Part shown: positions 41,765-50,509 of the stretch, piece after piece | Position numbering within the stretch: position 1 is the stretch's first letter | Layout: every line of letters starts with the position of its first letter | Source of the DNA: Oscillospiraceae bacterium | GTDB taxonomy: Bacteria > Bacillota > Clostridia > Oscillospirales > Oscillospiraceae | Length of the DNA stretch: 64,000 nucleotides | Assembly (NCBI GenBank): GCA_910575695.1 | Contig: CAJTGJ010000005.1 | Location: 23,993-87,992, forward strand | Direction: 5' to 3' | Program-made: the position numbers and the translations under genes | The notes under the pieces: model-generated | What the model was told of the DNA's origin: nothing | Databases searched by the model: none | The model's input: the letters and a program-made list of their open reading frames with translations, nothing else

Positions 41765-42834
41765 GCGGACACCCTCTCTCCCGCCAGCTCCCGCACCACG
41801 CCGCAGACTGCGGCCCGCTCCAGCGCGGCGGAGGCCTTTTCCATCGCCCGTTCCATGGAGGACAGGGCGCCGTCGTCATAAATCGTCTCCCGGATGGCGG
41901 CGAGGCACGCGCCCTCCTCCTTGGCGGCAATGCGGGCCATGCCGCAGTTTACCAGAAAATCAGCGTTCTCCTGCTCCTGCTGGAGGAAGGGCTGCCACGC
42001 CAGAATGGGCAGGCGGGCGGCAATGGCCTCGAAGCAGGTGATGCCGCCGGGCTTGGACAGCATCAGATGGGCACGGGCCATATATTTCTCCACCTCGCGG
42101 GTAAAGGGCACCACCTCGATGTTCTCATACCGCCCGTCCAGGCGCTGGAACAGCTTTTCGTTCCGGCCCGTCAAGATGGTGGTATGCACCCCGGGCAGGG
42201 CGTCCAGCGCCTGATAGAACGAATCCCGCCGGGGCATCAGGCCCAACCCGCCGCCCATGATGAGCAGTTCCCGCCGGCAGGAGGTATCATCCCTGTGGGC
42301 GGGGCGGAAGCGCCCGCTCACAGGGATGCCGGATACCACCACGGTATCCGGCGCCACTCCCTTGGCGGTCAGGCCGTCGCGGACCTCCGCGCTGGCCACC
42401 AGATAGCAGCTGGTGCCGGGATGGAGCCATTCGCTGTGGTCGGTGACATCGGTGACGCAGGTCACCAGGGGGAGATCGGACAGAGCCTCCTCCTTATACC
42501 GGGACACGGCGGCGGAGCACACAGGGTGGGTGGACACCACCACGTCCGGCCGGTGCTCGTCCAGCAGGCTGTTCAGCCCCTTGAGCAGCTTATTGCCCCG
42601 GTTCCCGCCGCTGTTGTTGGCGGTGATCACGTGGTACAGATTATAAAACGCCCCGCCGAAGGTCACCAGCAGATTAAAGGCCCGGTACATGGCGGGGGCC
42701 GCGTCGGGCAGCGCATATTCAAACAGGTCCACAATATCGGCCTGGTGTCCGTCCTGCTGAAGCTGCTCCTGGAGCGCCTGAGCGGCGGACAGATGGCCCA
42801 TGCCAAACCTCCCGGTCAAAATCAGTACGTTCAT
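41761..42834 (-). CDS. MGDG synthase/UgtP-like glycolipid glycosyltransferase
   Basis: The 357-residue protein is a GT28-type enzyme. The N-terminal lipid-binding half is ILTGRFGMGHLSAAQALQ, and VVSTHPVCSAAVSRYK and TCVTDVTDHSEWLHPG are typical of MGDG_synth. The C-terminal UDP-sugar half has IMGGGLGLMPR and SKPGGITCFEAIAARLP. It should add glucose or galactose to diacylglycerol at the inner membrane face. GGAGGG before ATG 42834 sets the start. A polytopic YbhN-like protein is translationally coupled. Confidence 0.9.
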   Translation of the reverse strand: MNVLILTGRFGMGHLSAAQALQEQLQQDGHQADIVDLFEYALPDAAPAMYRAFNLLVTFGGAFYNLYHVITANNSGGNRGNKLLKGLNSLLDEHRPDVVVSTHPVCSAAVSRYKEEALSDLPLVTCVTDVTDHSEWLHPGTSCYLVASAEVRDGLTAKGVAPDTVVVSGIPVSGRFRPAHRDDTSCRRELLIMGGGLGLMPRRDSFYQALDALPGVHTTILTGRNEKLFQRLDGRYENIEVVPFTREVEKYMARAHLMLSKPGGITCFEAIAARLPILAWQPFLQQEQENADFLVNCGMARIAAKEEGACLAAIRETIYDDGALSSMERAMEKASAALERAAVCGVVRELAGERVSA

Positions 42835-43076
42835 GAAGATCCCTCCTGGCGTTCGTTGCATTTGTTTCTATGGCGCCAATTATAGAGGACAAATCTTCAG
42901 TTCCAGGAAACATCTTTCTTAGGGTTTGGCAAGGTTTTTTTTAACGAGGGATAAGCTTCTTTAGGTTTTTTGGCATATCATCTTAAAATGTTTCAGATAA
43001 TTTTAAGAAAGTTTTAGGACGCAGCCCCACCCTGCCCCGTGCCGGCGGCACAAGGCGGGATGCCCTGCGCGTCCGT

Positions 43077-44399
43077 TCAATCGGGAGATTTCCCATCCAC
43101 CAGGAGCACGCCCCTCAGCGTATCCCCCTCCACTCCGGTGATCTCCACGCTCAAGATCCGGTTGTGCAGGTTTTCCCCGCTGGCCACCCCCACCTTGCAG
43201 TACCGGGTAGTGTGCCCCCACCAGAGGCCGTCCCGCTCCTCCTCAAAAAGGACTTCCACCTTCTTCCACAAATTCAGATAGCGGCGCTCCATCCGCGCGG
43301 CAGTTTCAACCGCGTCCCGGACCCGCTCCTCCTTCACGGCCTTGGGCACCTGGTCCGGCATGGACGCCGCCGGAGTGCCGGGGCGCTGGGAGTAGGGGAA
43401 AATATGCATGGCGGCAAAGGCGCACTGCTGGATAAAGTCCAGGGACTGGATGAACTCCTCCTCCGTCTCCCCGGGGAAGCCCACGATCAGGTCGGTGGTG
43501 ACGGCGGGGTAATGGAAATGCTTCCACAAAAGGCCCACGCTCTCGGCGTACCGGGCGGCGCCGTACTTCCGGTTCATCCGTTTCAGGGTGGCGTCGCACC
43601 CGGACTGGAGGGACAGGTGGAAATGGGGGCACAGGTTGGGCAGGGCGGCGCACCGGCGGCAGAAGTCCTCGGTGACGGTGCGGGGCTCCAGAGAGCCCAG
43701 CCGCACCCGCAGCCCCGGCGCGGCGGCGCACACCGCCTCAATCAGGTCAATCAGCGTCTGCCCGGTTTTCAGGTCCTGCCCCCAGGAGGAAATCTCAATC
43801 CCGGTGAGCACCACCTCCCGGTAGCCCTCCTCCGCCAGACAGCGGGCCTGCTCCGCCGCCTCCTCCAAGGGCAGGGAGCGCACCGGCCCCCGGGCGTAGG
43901 GGATGATGCAGTAGGCGCAGAAGTTGGCGCATCCGTCCTCCACCTTCAGCATGGCCCGGGTGCGGCCCGCCGCGCCCCCGGCGGGAAGGCGCTCAAAGTC
44001 TCTGTGAGACAGGTCCCGGCGGGCCGTCGCTTTGTCCACAAGCACAACCTGCTCCCCTCTGTGTTTCATGACTCGTTCTATTTGGTCCAAAAACTCCATC
44101 CGCCCCGCCGAGCCGGACACCAGGTCCACCCCCAGCGCCGATACGGCGTCAGGGTCGGTCTGGGCGTAGCACCCGCACACCGCCACCACCGCCTCCGGGG
44201 CGCTTTTCCGGGCACGGCGGATGATATTGCGGCACTTTTTGTCGCTGACGGCGGTGACGGTACAGGTGTTTACAATGTAGGCGTCCGCCGGACCGTCAAA
44301 ATCCGTAAGGCTGTGGCCCCGGCGGAGCAGTTCCTGTTCCATGGCCTGGGTCTCGTATTGGTTCACCTTACAGCCCAAGGTGTAGATGGCAATTTTCAA
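43077..44399 (-). CDS. mtaB: tRNA t6A37 methylthiotransferase MtaB
   Basis: The 440-residue radical-SAM enzyme has the UPF0004 domain with three Fe-S cysteines (TLGCKVNQYETQ, VNTCTVT, VCGCYAQ). The radical-SAM cluster is KVEDGCANFCAYCIIPYARG, and there is a C-terminal TRAM domain. The YTLGCKVNQYE opening marks the MtaB (YqeV) subgroup rather than MiaB or RimO. It adds a methylthio group to t6A at position 37 of tRNAs reading ANN codons. The start codon is TTG (44397-44399) behind GGGGAGAGGG. Confidence 0.94.
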   Translation of the reverse strand: MKIAIYTLGCKVNQYETQAMEQELLRRGHSLTDFDGPADAYIVNTCTVTAVSDKKCRNIIRRARKSAPEAVVAVCGCYAQTDPDAVSALGVDLVSGSAGRMEFLDQIERVMKHRGEQVVLVDKATARRDLSHRDFERLPAGGAAGRTRAMLKVEDGCANFCAYCIIPYARGPVRSLPLEEAAEQARCLAEEGYREVVLTGIEISSWGQDLKTGQTLIDLIEAVCAAAPGLRVRLGSLEPRTVTEDFCRRCAALPNLCPHFHLSLQSGCDATLKRMNRKYGAARYAESVGLLWKHFHYPAVTTDLIVGFPGETEEEFIQSLDFIQQCAFAAMHIFPYSQRPGTPAASMPDQVPKAVKEERVRDAVETAARMERRYLNLWKKVEVLFEEERDGLWWGHTTRYCKVGVASGENLHNRILSVEITGVEGDTLRGVLLVDGKSPD

Positions 44400-44417
44400 T
44401 GCCCTCTCCCCTTTCCA

Positions 44418-44460
44418 GAAAAATGACTGTGCGGCCGCCCAGCTCCGGACAGCCGCACAG
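44418..44460 (-). terminator. Terminator between the CNNM gene and mtaB
   Basis: CTGTGCGGC and GCCGCACAG (44427-44460) form a perfect 9-bp stem. TCATTTTTC follows on the minus strand. It lies 17 nt after the CNNM-type gene, so mtaB needs its own weak promoter or read-through. Confidence 0.72.
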
Positions 44461-44477
44461 ATGTCAGATTGTTATGT

Positions 44478-45746
44478 TCAGTCGTTCTTTTCCTCTCCGT
44501 CCTCCGGTTCCGGAAGCACCTCCACCCGGATCTCCAGCACCCGGTGGTGCTCGGCCCGGGTGACGGTGACATCCAGCCGCTCCCAGACAAAGTGGTCCCC
44601 CACCTCGGGCACCCGGCCCAGCTCCTCCAGCACCCAGCCGGACACGGTCGCGGCGTCACACTCCCCGGTGACGGAAAACAGGTCGTACATATCGTCCAGG
44701 TCAGCGGAGCAGGCGATGAGATAGCTGCCGTCGGGCTGCTTGCGGAACTCCTCCACCACCTCGTCGTGCTCGTCCCAGATCTCGCCCACCAGCTCCTCCA
44801 CGATGTCCTCCATGGTGAGGATGCCCTCGGTGCCGCCGTACTCGTCCACCACCACCGCCATCTGGGTCTTGGTGCGCTGGAACTGGCGCATCAGATCGTC
44901 GATTTTGGTGCCGGAGGTGATGTGCAGCACCGGACGCACCAGCGGTTCCAACTGGGTGCGCCCGTGGAAGCGGGCGGAAAACAGGTCCTTCTGGTGGAGC
45001 ACCCCCACGATATCGTCCACGCTCTCATGGTAGACGGGCAGGCGGGAGTAGCCCTCGGCGGCAAATACCGCCGCCACCTCCTCCAGGGTGGAGGTATCCT
45101 CCACCGCAACCACGTCCACCCGCGGGGTGAGGATGTCCCCGGCCTCCAGGTCATCAAAGCGGATGGCGGAACGGATGAGCTGGCTCTCCTCCTTGTCCAG
45201 CCCCCCCTGGTCCTCCGCCTCGGACACCATGGTGACCAGCTCCTCGTCGGTGATGCCCTCGTCCTGCTCCTTGTGGAACAGCCTGGTGAGCAGCTTTTTC
45301 CACTGGCCGAACACATAATTCAGCGGGGTGAGCACCGCCATAAACAGCCGGAGCAGCGGCGCGGAAAACATGGCGAAGGCCTCCGGAGACTCCTTGGCCA
45401 GGCTCTTGGGGGAAATCTCGCCGAAAATCAGCACCACAATGGTGAGCACAAGGGTGGATACCGCCGGACCGTTCATCTGGCCCACCAGGTCAATGAACAG
45501 CAGGGTGGACAGGGTTGCGGCCACGTTGTTGACGATGTTGTTGCCAATGAGGATGGTGGACAGCAGCTTGTCGTAGTCCTCAGCGATGGCCAGTGTCTTT
45601 TCCGCCTTCTTGTCTCCGTTTTCGGCGCGGCTTTTCAGGCGGATGCGGTTGAGAGAGGTAAACGCCGTCTCGGTGGCGGAGAAATACCCCGACATGACCA
45701 CCATCAGCACCACAACAGCCAGCAGCAATATACTGTCTGGATCCAT
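44478..45746 (-). CDS. CNNM/HlyC-CorC family membrane protein
   Basis: The 422-residue protein has a DUF21/CNNM domain with three to four helices (SGYFSATETAFTSLNRIRLK, GNNIVNNVAATLSTLLFID, VLIFGEISPKSLAKE). Two CBS domains follow at about 205-325 (ILTPRVDVVAVED, GYSRLPVYHESVDDIVGVLH), then a C-terminal CorC_HlyC domain (LEELGRVPEVGDHFVWERLD). The family, once called hemolysin-like, acts in Mg2+ export or homeostasis, with CBS domains sensing Mg-ATP. AGGAG lies 13 nt before the ATG. Confidence 0.93.
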   Translation of the reverse strand: MDPDSILLLAVVVLMVVMSGYFSATETAFTSLNRIRLKSRAENGDKKAEKTLAIAEDYDKLLSTILIGNNIVNNVAATLSTLLFIDLVGQMNGPAVSTLVLTIVVLIFGEISPKSLAKESPEAFAMFSAPLLRLFMAVLTPLNYVFGQWKKLLTRLFHKEQDEGITDEELVTMVSEAEDQGGLDKEESQLIRSAIRFDDLEAGDILTPRVDVVAVEDTSTLEEVAAVFAAEGYSRLPVYHESVDDIVGVLHQKDLFSARFHGRTQLEPLVRPVLHITSGTKIDDLMRQFQRTKTQMAVVVDEYGGTEGILTMEDIVEELVGEIWDEHDEVVEEFRKQPDGSYLIACSADLDDMYDLFSVTGECDAATVSGWVLEELGRVPEVGDHFVWERLDVTVTRAEHHRVLEIRVEVLPEPEDGEEKND

Positions 45747-45887
45747 ATGGACAGATCAACTCCTATTTTGACTAAGTATATTTACCCTCCATAGAAGGTA
45801 TTGCAAAGATTTATACCACATCTGGAGAGAAAATGCAAGAGGGTGCGGCGGTTTTCCCGCCGATTCCTATAATTTACTGTCTCCGGC

Positions 45888-47093
45888 TCAATCCCGGTCC
45901 ATCTCGTACTTCAGTACGCCCCCGGTGGCGGCGTCGATCTCCAGCTCGTACTTCAGCCCATCCTTGGTGAACTCGATCTCATAAATCGCTCTGCCATCGT
46001 CATAGTCCAGCTTGGCCTTGGTGAACACCACCTGCTCCGCAGAACAGCCCGCATGGCGCAGGGCGGCGGCTTTCGCCTGCTCCGTCCCGATGAAGCTGTC
46101 CCCGGCCTGGTTCTGGTTCGGATTTTGGTTCTGGCTCTGGCCGTGGTGGCTCCCGGAGCCGTTGGACAGCGCCTTTGCCTCCTTGCTGTACACCGCCCCG
46201 GTTTTGGCGTTGATTTTATACTCGTACTCATGGGTGGAGGTGTAGAACTCGATCTCATACACCGCCGCGCCGTCCTCGTAGTCCATCCGCACTTTGGTGA
46301 ATCTGGCGTCGCCGGCGCTCACCCCCGCGTCGGTCAGGGCCGCGCTCTTGGCCGCTTCGCTCCCCACATACATCCCCCCCTGGGCAGGCGGCTGGGTGGG
46401 CTGGGCGGTGGCGGGCACCTGCTGGGTGGGCTGGGCGGCGGACGGAGGCTGGGTGGGCGTCGCCGTGGGCTGGGTGGGCCGGGGCGCGGCGGTGGCCGTC
46501 CCGCCGGGGTTCTGGGCCACATAGGTGGTCACTTTTTTGCTGTATATCGCCCCGGTCTGGGCGTTGATCTCATATTCGTACTCCATATTCCCCGCGTAGA
46601 ACTTGAAGCCGTAGACGGGGAGGACGCCCTCCATATCCTGCTCCACCTCGGTGAAAGTGGCCTGCGCCCCCTCCACCCCGGCATCCGCCAGGACAATGGC
46701 CTGGGCCTCCTCCAGAGCGACGGCGCCCGGCAGGACGGCGGTGCTCTCCGGGCCCTTCACCGTCTTGCTCTCCTTCTGCACCACCGCGCCGTCGGAGGCG
46801 TTGATCTTGTACTCATATTCCGTATCCCCGGCGATGAACTCCACCTCATACACAAATTCGCCCTGATGACGCTCAAATTTTACCTGAATAGCCTGGGCGG
46901 ACGCCGGATCCACCCCTGCGTCGGCAAAGGCGAAGTTCTGGGCGTTCTCTGCGCCGATGGCGGAATTTTCCGCGGGACCGTTGGAGCTGACGGCGTACAC
47001 AATGCACACCGCCATCATCACCGCAATCACCAGCAGGCAGGCAATCATCGCCGCCGCCTTTTTCGGGGTGGAAAACAATGCTTTAAAATTCAT
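45888..47093 (-). CDS. Membrane-anchored protein with four PepSY repeats
   Basis: The 401-residue protein has an N-terminal membrane helix at about 13-35. Four PepSY-type repeats follow at about 46-107, 122-188, 240-307 and 332-400. Each has a F-x-K-x-x-x-E/D start and a Y-E-Y-(E/K)-I-(N/D)-A-x-(T/D)-G hairpin. A Thr/Pro/Gln linker at 197-240 separates repeats two and three, and an Asn/Gln-rich linker at 308-332 separates three and four. PepSY domains are often inhibitory propeptide-like or regulate cell-wall proteases; no protease is fused here. It is probably exposed at the cell surface. Codons are GC-biased like the neighbours. Confidence 0.87.
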   Translation of the reverse strand: MNFKALFSTPKKAAAMIACLLVIAVMMAVCIVYAVSSNGPAENSAIGAENAQNFAFADAGVDPASAQAIQVKFERHQGEFVYEVEFIAGDTEYEYKINASDGAVVQKESKTVKGPESTAVLPGAVALEEAQAIVLADAGVEGAQATFTEVEQDMEGVLPVYGFKFYAGNMEYEYEINAQTGAIYSKKVTTYVAQNPGGTATAAPRPTQPTATPTQPPSAAQPTQQVPATAQPTQPPAQGGMYVGSEAAKSAALTDAGVSAGDARFTKVRMDYEDGAAVYEIEFYTSTHEYEYKINAKTGAVYSKEAKALSNGSGSHHGQSQNQNPNQNQAGDSFIGTEQAKAAALRHAGCSAEQVVFTKAKLDYDDGRAIYEIEFTKDGLKYELEIDAATGGVLKYEMDRD

Positions 47094-47131
47094 GGCTGCT
47101 TTAACTCCTTTCGTGCCAGCGGAAAACAGGG

Positions 47132-47160
47132 TTGGTTTTTCCGTTTTTCTGTGGTATGAT
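47132..47160 (+). promoter_or_regulatory. Sigma-A promoter of the AraC gene at 47238
   Basis: TTGGTT (47132-47137) and TATGAT (47155-47160) are 17 bp apart, 77 bp before the start codon. Confidence 0.6.
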
Positions 47161-47237
47161 ATCCTAAAGCGGCAGAAATGGGCCCTTCACTTTTCGCCGC
47201 CGCGCCGTCACTTTAACAGCGAAAGGACGTGCCCGCA

Positions 47238-48110
47238 ATGGGTGAACAGCCCTTTTCCTTCTCCGTATTCCCCAACGAGAACTTTCTGGACCTGCGGCTG
47301 TTCCAGTACGGCTGGGAACAGTGCGCCCCGCTCCACTCCTTCGGCCCCTTCGTGCGCAACCAGTTCCTGTTCCATTATATCATATCCGGCAAGGGCTGTC
47401 TCAACTCCAACGGCCCAGACGGCGCCACCCGGCACTACCAGCTGGGGGCCGGGCAGGGCTTCCTGATCTGCCCCGGGCAGGTGAACACCTACTACGCCGA
47501 CAAGCACGACCCCTGGAAATACACCTGGCTGGAGTTTGGCGGGCTGCGGGCGGAGGAATACCTGGATTCCGCCGGACTGAGCATCTCCCAGCCCATCTAT
47601 CAGCCCAAAAACGCCGCCCTGGCCGAGCCGGTACAGGACGCCATGCTCTACATCGCCGACCACTCCCAGGCGTCCACCCTCCACCTCATCGGCCACCTGT
47701 GCCTGTTTCTGGACGCGCTGATCCAGTCCTCCTCCACCCGGCGGGAGGTCCGGGGCACCCGGCTCCAGGACTTCTACATCCAGGAGGCGGTGAACTTCAT
47801 GGAGCGCAACTACCAACGGGAGCTGACGGTGGAGGAGATCGCTGACGTGTGCAAGCTCAACCGAAGCTATTTCAGCAAGCTGTTCCGGGAGAGCATGGGC
47901 TGTCCGCCCCAGGAATTTCTCATCCGCCTGCGCCTGTCCAAGGCGGCAGAGCTGATGCAGACCACCAAGGCGTCCATCGGCGACATCGCCGCAGACTGCG
48001 GCTACCCCAACCAGCTCCACTTCTCCCGGGCATTCAAGAAGCGGTACGGCGTCTCCCCCCGGGAGTGGCGGACGCAGGACAAGGACCGTGCCGCCGGAAC
48101 TCAGCCATAA
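47238..48110 (+). CDS. AraC-family regulator of the alpha-galactoside locus
   Basis: The 290-residue protein has a cupin sensor (FVRNQFLFHYIISGKGCL, GQGFLICPGQVNTYYADK, WKYTWLEFGGL, the Rha/Mel-type pattern) and an AraC double helix-turn-helix (LTVEEIADVCKLNRSYFSKL, IGDIAADCGYPNQLHFSRAF). ATG 47238 has AAAGGA about 10 nt upstream; GTG 47229 would sit one base after it. It converges with the alpha-galactosidase gene and resembles regulators of melibiose/raffinose use, so it probably activates the operon behind it. Confidence 0.88.
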   Translation: MGEQPFSFSVFPNENFLDLRLFQYGWEQCAPLHSFGPFVRNQFLFHYIISGKGCLNSNGPDGATRHYQLGAGQGFLICPGQVNTYYADKHDPWKYTWLEFGGLRAEEYLDSAGLSISQPIYQPKNAALAEPVQDAMLYIADHSQASTLHLIGHLCLFLDALIQSSSTRREVRGTRLQDFYIQEAVNFMERNYQRELTVEEIADVCKLNRSYFSKLFRESMGCPPQEFLIRLRLSKAAELMQTTKASIGDIAADCGYPNQLHFSRAFKKRYGVSPREWRTQDKDRAAGTQP

Positions 48111-48120
48111 AACCCGCTTA

Positions 48121-48168
48121 ACCTGCCCGCACAGCCAACGGAAAACAGCTGTGCGGGCAGGTTTTTTT
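48121..48168 (+). terminator. Terminator of the AraC gene
   Basis: ACCTGCCCGCACAG (48121-48134) and CTGTGCGGGCAGGT (48149-48162) are perfect reverse complements, followed by TTTTTTTCG. Confidence 0.9.
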
Positions 48169-48171
48169 CGC

Positions 48172-50358
48172 TTAATCCGCTTTCAGATAGAGCTGGAGGG
48201 TTCGATAGTCCCCCAACAGCATGGGCAGAGGATAGCCCGCCTCCATCAGCGCGCTGCCGGACCAGCGCTCCTCCCCGCCGTTCACCTGGTACATAGCGTC
48301 CGGGTCCAGCCCCTTCAGCCGCAGGGCCAGGAAAGGAGGCGCGGCCCGGGTACACCCGGCGACCAGCGTAGCCAGTGCCTCCCGGCCGTCGGGGGAGACC
48401 TGCTCCCAGGCGGTGTACGGCCCGTTCCGGAATGGGTCGGTGAGGCGGTAGTAATCCCCGTGCTGGATCAGGTCGTAATGCTCCTTGAAGAAGGCTGTCT
48501 GCCGCCGGATGACCTCCTTGTCCTCCTGGGAAGCCTTGCTCAGGTCCATCTCATAGCCGAATGTGCCGGACATCGCCACCGCGCCCCGGGTCTCCATGGG
48601 GGTGATCCGCTGGTTTTCCTCGTTGGGCACCACGGAGACATGGGCGCCCATGGCGCTCACCGGGTAGCAGAAGGAGGTGCCGTACTGGATGCGCAGACGG
48701 TCGATGGCGTCGGTATTGTCGCTGCACCAGATCTGGGGGGTGTAGTAGAGCATACCGCCGTCAAACCGCCCTCCGCCCCCCGCACAGCCCTCGATCAGGA
48801 TATGCGGAAAGTCCCGGCGGAGCCACTCCAGCATCTCGTATACGCCCAGGACATAACGGTGATAGACCTCGCCCTGGCGCTCCGGGGGCAGGACGGCAGA
48901 GCATACGTCCGTCAAACTGCGGTTCATGTCCCACTTGACGTAGGACACCTCCGCGCTGGACAGCACCGCCTTGATCTGCCCATAGACATACCGGCACACC
49001 TCGGGCCGGGAAAAGTCCAGCACCAGCTGGTTCCGGCACCGGGCGGGGGCCCGCTCCGGGATCTTCAGCGCCCAGTCGGGGTGCTCCCGGTAGAGGCGGC
49101 TGTTCTCGTTGACCATCTCCGGCTCGATCCAGATGCCAAAGCGCATCCCCAGCTTTTTCAGCCGGGGCACCAGCGCCTCCAGCCCGCCGGGCAGTTTTTC
49201 GGTGTTCAGCCACCAGTCGCCCAGGCCCTCGTTGTCGTCATTGCGCCCGCCGAACCAGCCGTCGTCCATGACAAACATCTCGATGCCCAGGGGGGCGGCG
49301 GTCTCCGCGATCTCCACCAGCTTGTCCGCGTCGAACTTGAAATAGGTGGCTTCCCAGTTGTTGATCAGCACCGGGCGGCGCTGTCCCTGGAGGGGGTCCT
49401 GGATCAGCCGCTCCCGGATGGCCCGGTGGAATTGGCGGCTCATCTGCCCCAACCCCCGGGGGGAGCACACCATAGCCGCCTCAGGGGCGGTAAACGCCTC
49501 CCCGGGGCCAAGGGTCCAGCAAAACTGGTACGGGTTGATCCCCATCACCAGCCGGGTATTGTCGTACTGGCTGCACTCCGCCAGGGCTTGAAAACTGCCG
49601 CTGTACAACAGCATGGCGCCGTAGCAGACGCCGTAATCCTCGTTTGCCTCCCGACCGCACAGCACCACAAAGGGGTTGTGCTGATGGCTGGAGGTCCCCC
49701 GGACGCTTCCCACCCCCTGGGTGCCGGGACGCAGGGGGGTCCGGCTGGGACAGCGCTCCATCATATGACAGCCGTCAAAGGTAATCAAATCCAGATCGGC
49801 GCTCAGGAAGTCCAGGCACAGGGAGGCGCACTGGCGCAGGCGCACCCTCTCCCCGCCCCGGTTCACCACCCGAACCGACCGGGTAATCAAATCGTACCGC
49901 TCAAACACGCCGTAGTACAGCTCCACCCCCACCTGGGCGGCGGCATCCTCCAGGAACACCACCAGCGTCTGGGCGTCCTCCTCCGTTCCCCGGAAGGACG
50001 GCAGGCCCTCCAGCGCGTACTTCCCCTCCCGCACCTCAAAGCCTGTACAGCGCAGGCTGGCGCTGGAGCTGCCGCTGGGCAGCTCCAGTTCCATGGAGGG
50101 CAGGCGGAAATCCCCCACCCCGCAGGAGGAATACTCCTGGGGCAGGGTGTCCAGGGAATAGGTGCGGTCCAGCCCGGCCTCGTCGGGGTTGGGGGCGCAC
50201 GCCCGGTCCGCGTACCGGACCAGGTAGGAGAAATCGCCGTCGGCCCTGGGGCCGTAATAGGTATGAATCAGCACATTGTGCTGGTCAGCTTTCATCTGAT
50301 AGGTGGTGCTCCGGGTGTGCAGGGTGATAAGCTTATTTTCCTGATCAAGAACGATCAT
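48172..50358 (-). CDS. GH36 alpha-galactosidase
   Basis: The 728-residue enzyme has the GH36 layout: N-terminal beta-sandwich, central TIM barrel at about 320-640, and C-terminal sheet. The barrel has WEATYFKFDADKL, FVMDDGWFGGRNDDN, YVKWDMNRSLTDV with the Asp nucleophile, EGCAGGGGRFDGGM, and QIWCSDNTDAIDRLRIQYGTS with the acid-base Asp. It hydrolyses raffinose, melibiose and similar alpha-1,6-galactosides. No signal peptide is seen, so it acts inside the cell on sugar brought in by the importer encoded upstream. It has its own promoter. Confidence 0.95.
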   Translation of the reverse strand: MIVLDQENKLITLHTRSTTYQMKADQHNVLIHTYYGPRADGDFSYLVRYADRACAPNPDEAGLDRTYSLDTLPQEYSSCGVGDFRLPSMELELPSGSSSASLRCTGFEVREGKYALEGLPSFRGTEEDAQTLVVFLEDAAAQVGVELYYGVFERYDLITRSVRVVNRGGERVRLRQCASLCLDFLSADLDLITFDGCHMMERCPSRTPLRPGTQGVGSVRGTSSHQHNPFVVLCGREANEDYGVCYGAMLLYSGSFQALAECSQYDNTRLVMGINPYQFCWTLGPGEAFTAPEAAMVCSPRGLGQMSRQFHRAIRERLIQDPLQGQRRPVLINNWEATYFKFDADKLVEIAETAAPLGIEMFVMDDGWFGGRNDDNEGLGDWWLNTEKLPGGLEALVPRLKKLGMRFGIWIEPEMVNENSRLYREHPDWALKIPERAPARCRNQLVLDFSRPEVCRYVYGQIKAVLSSAEVSYVKWDMNRSLTDVCSAVLPPERQGEVYHRYVLGVYEMLEWLRRDFPHILIEGCAGGGGRFDGGMLYYTPQIWCSDNTDAIDRLRIQYGTSFCYPVSAMGAHVSVVPNEENQRITPMETRGAVAMSGTFGYEMDLSKASQEDKEVIRRQTAFFKEHYDLIQHGDYYRLTDPFRNGPYTAWEQVSPDGREALATLVAGCTRAAPPFLALRLKGLDPDAMYQVNGGEERWSGSALMEAGYPLPMLLGDYRTLQLYLKAD

Positions 50359-50397
50359 AGAGGACCCTCCTCTGAATCAAAGTAAAACTGCGTGATA

Positions 50398-50426
50398 ATT
50401 ATAACGTATTTTCTATGGGAACGCAA
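50398..50426 (-). promoter_or_regulatory. Sigma-A promoter of the alpha-galactosidase gene
   Basis: On the minus strand TTGCGT (50421-50426) and a perfect TATAAT (50398-50403) are 17 bp apart, 39 bp before the start codon. Confidence 0.7.
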
Positions 50427-50450
50427 GGGCGGATTCCCCCGTTTGAGACC

Positions 50451-50482
50451 AACAGCCCCGGTGCCTGAGCGCCGGGGCTGTT
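50451..50482 (-). other. Hairpin between the importer genes and alpha-galactosidase
   Basis: AACAGCCCCGG and CCGGGGCTGTT form a perfect 11-bp stem. The seven-base T tract on the minus strand precedes, not follows, the stem, so it is more likely a 3'-end stabiliser of the importer mRNA than a terminator. Confidence 0.55.
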
Positions 50483-50509
50483 GAAAAAAAGGGGGGAATC
50501 GGACAGGCT

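Noticed and set aside
48088-50385. 765-codon open frame on the plus strand
   Set aside because: It mirrors the GH36 alpha-galactosidase, whose catalytic motifs are clear on the other strand.
50451-50482. Hairpin as a rho-independent terminator of the importer operon
   Set aside because: The T tract is on the wrong side for minus-strand transcription.
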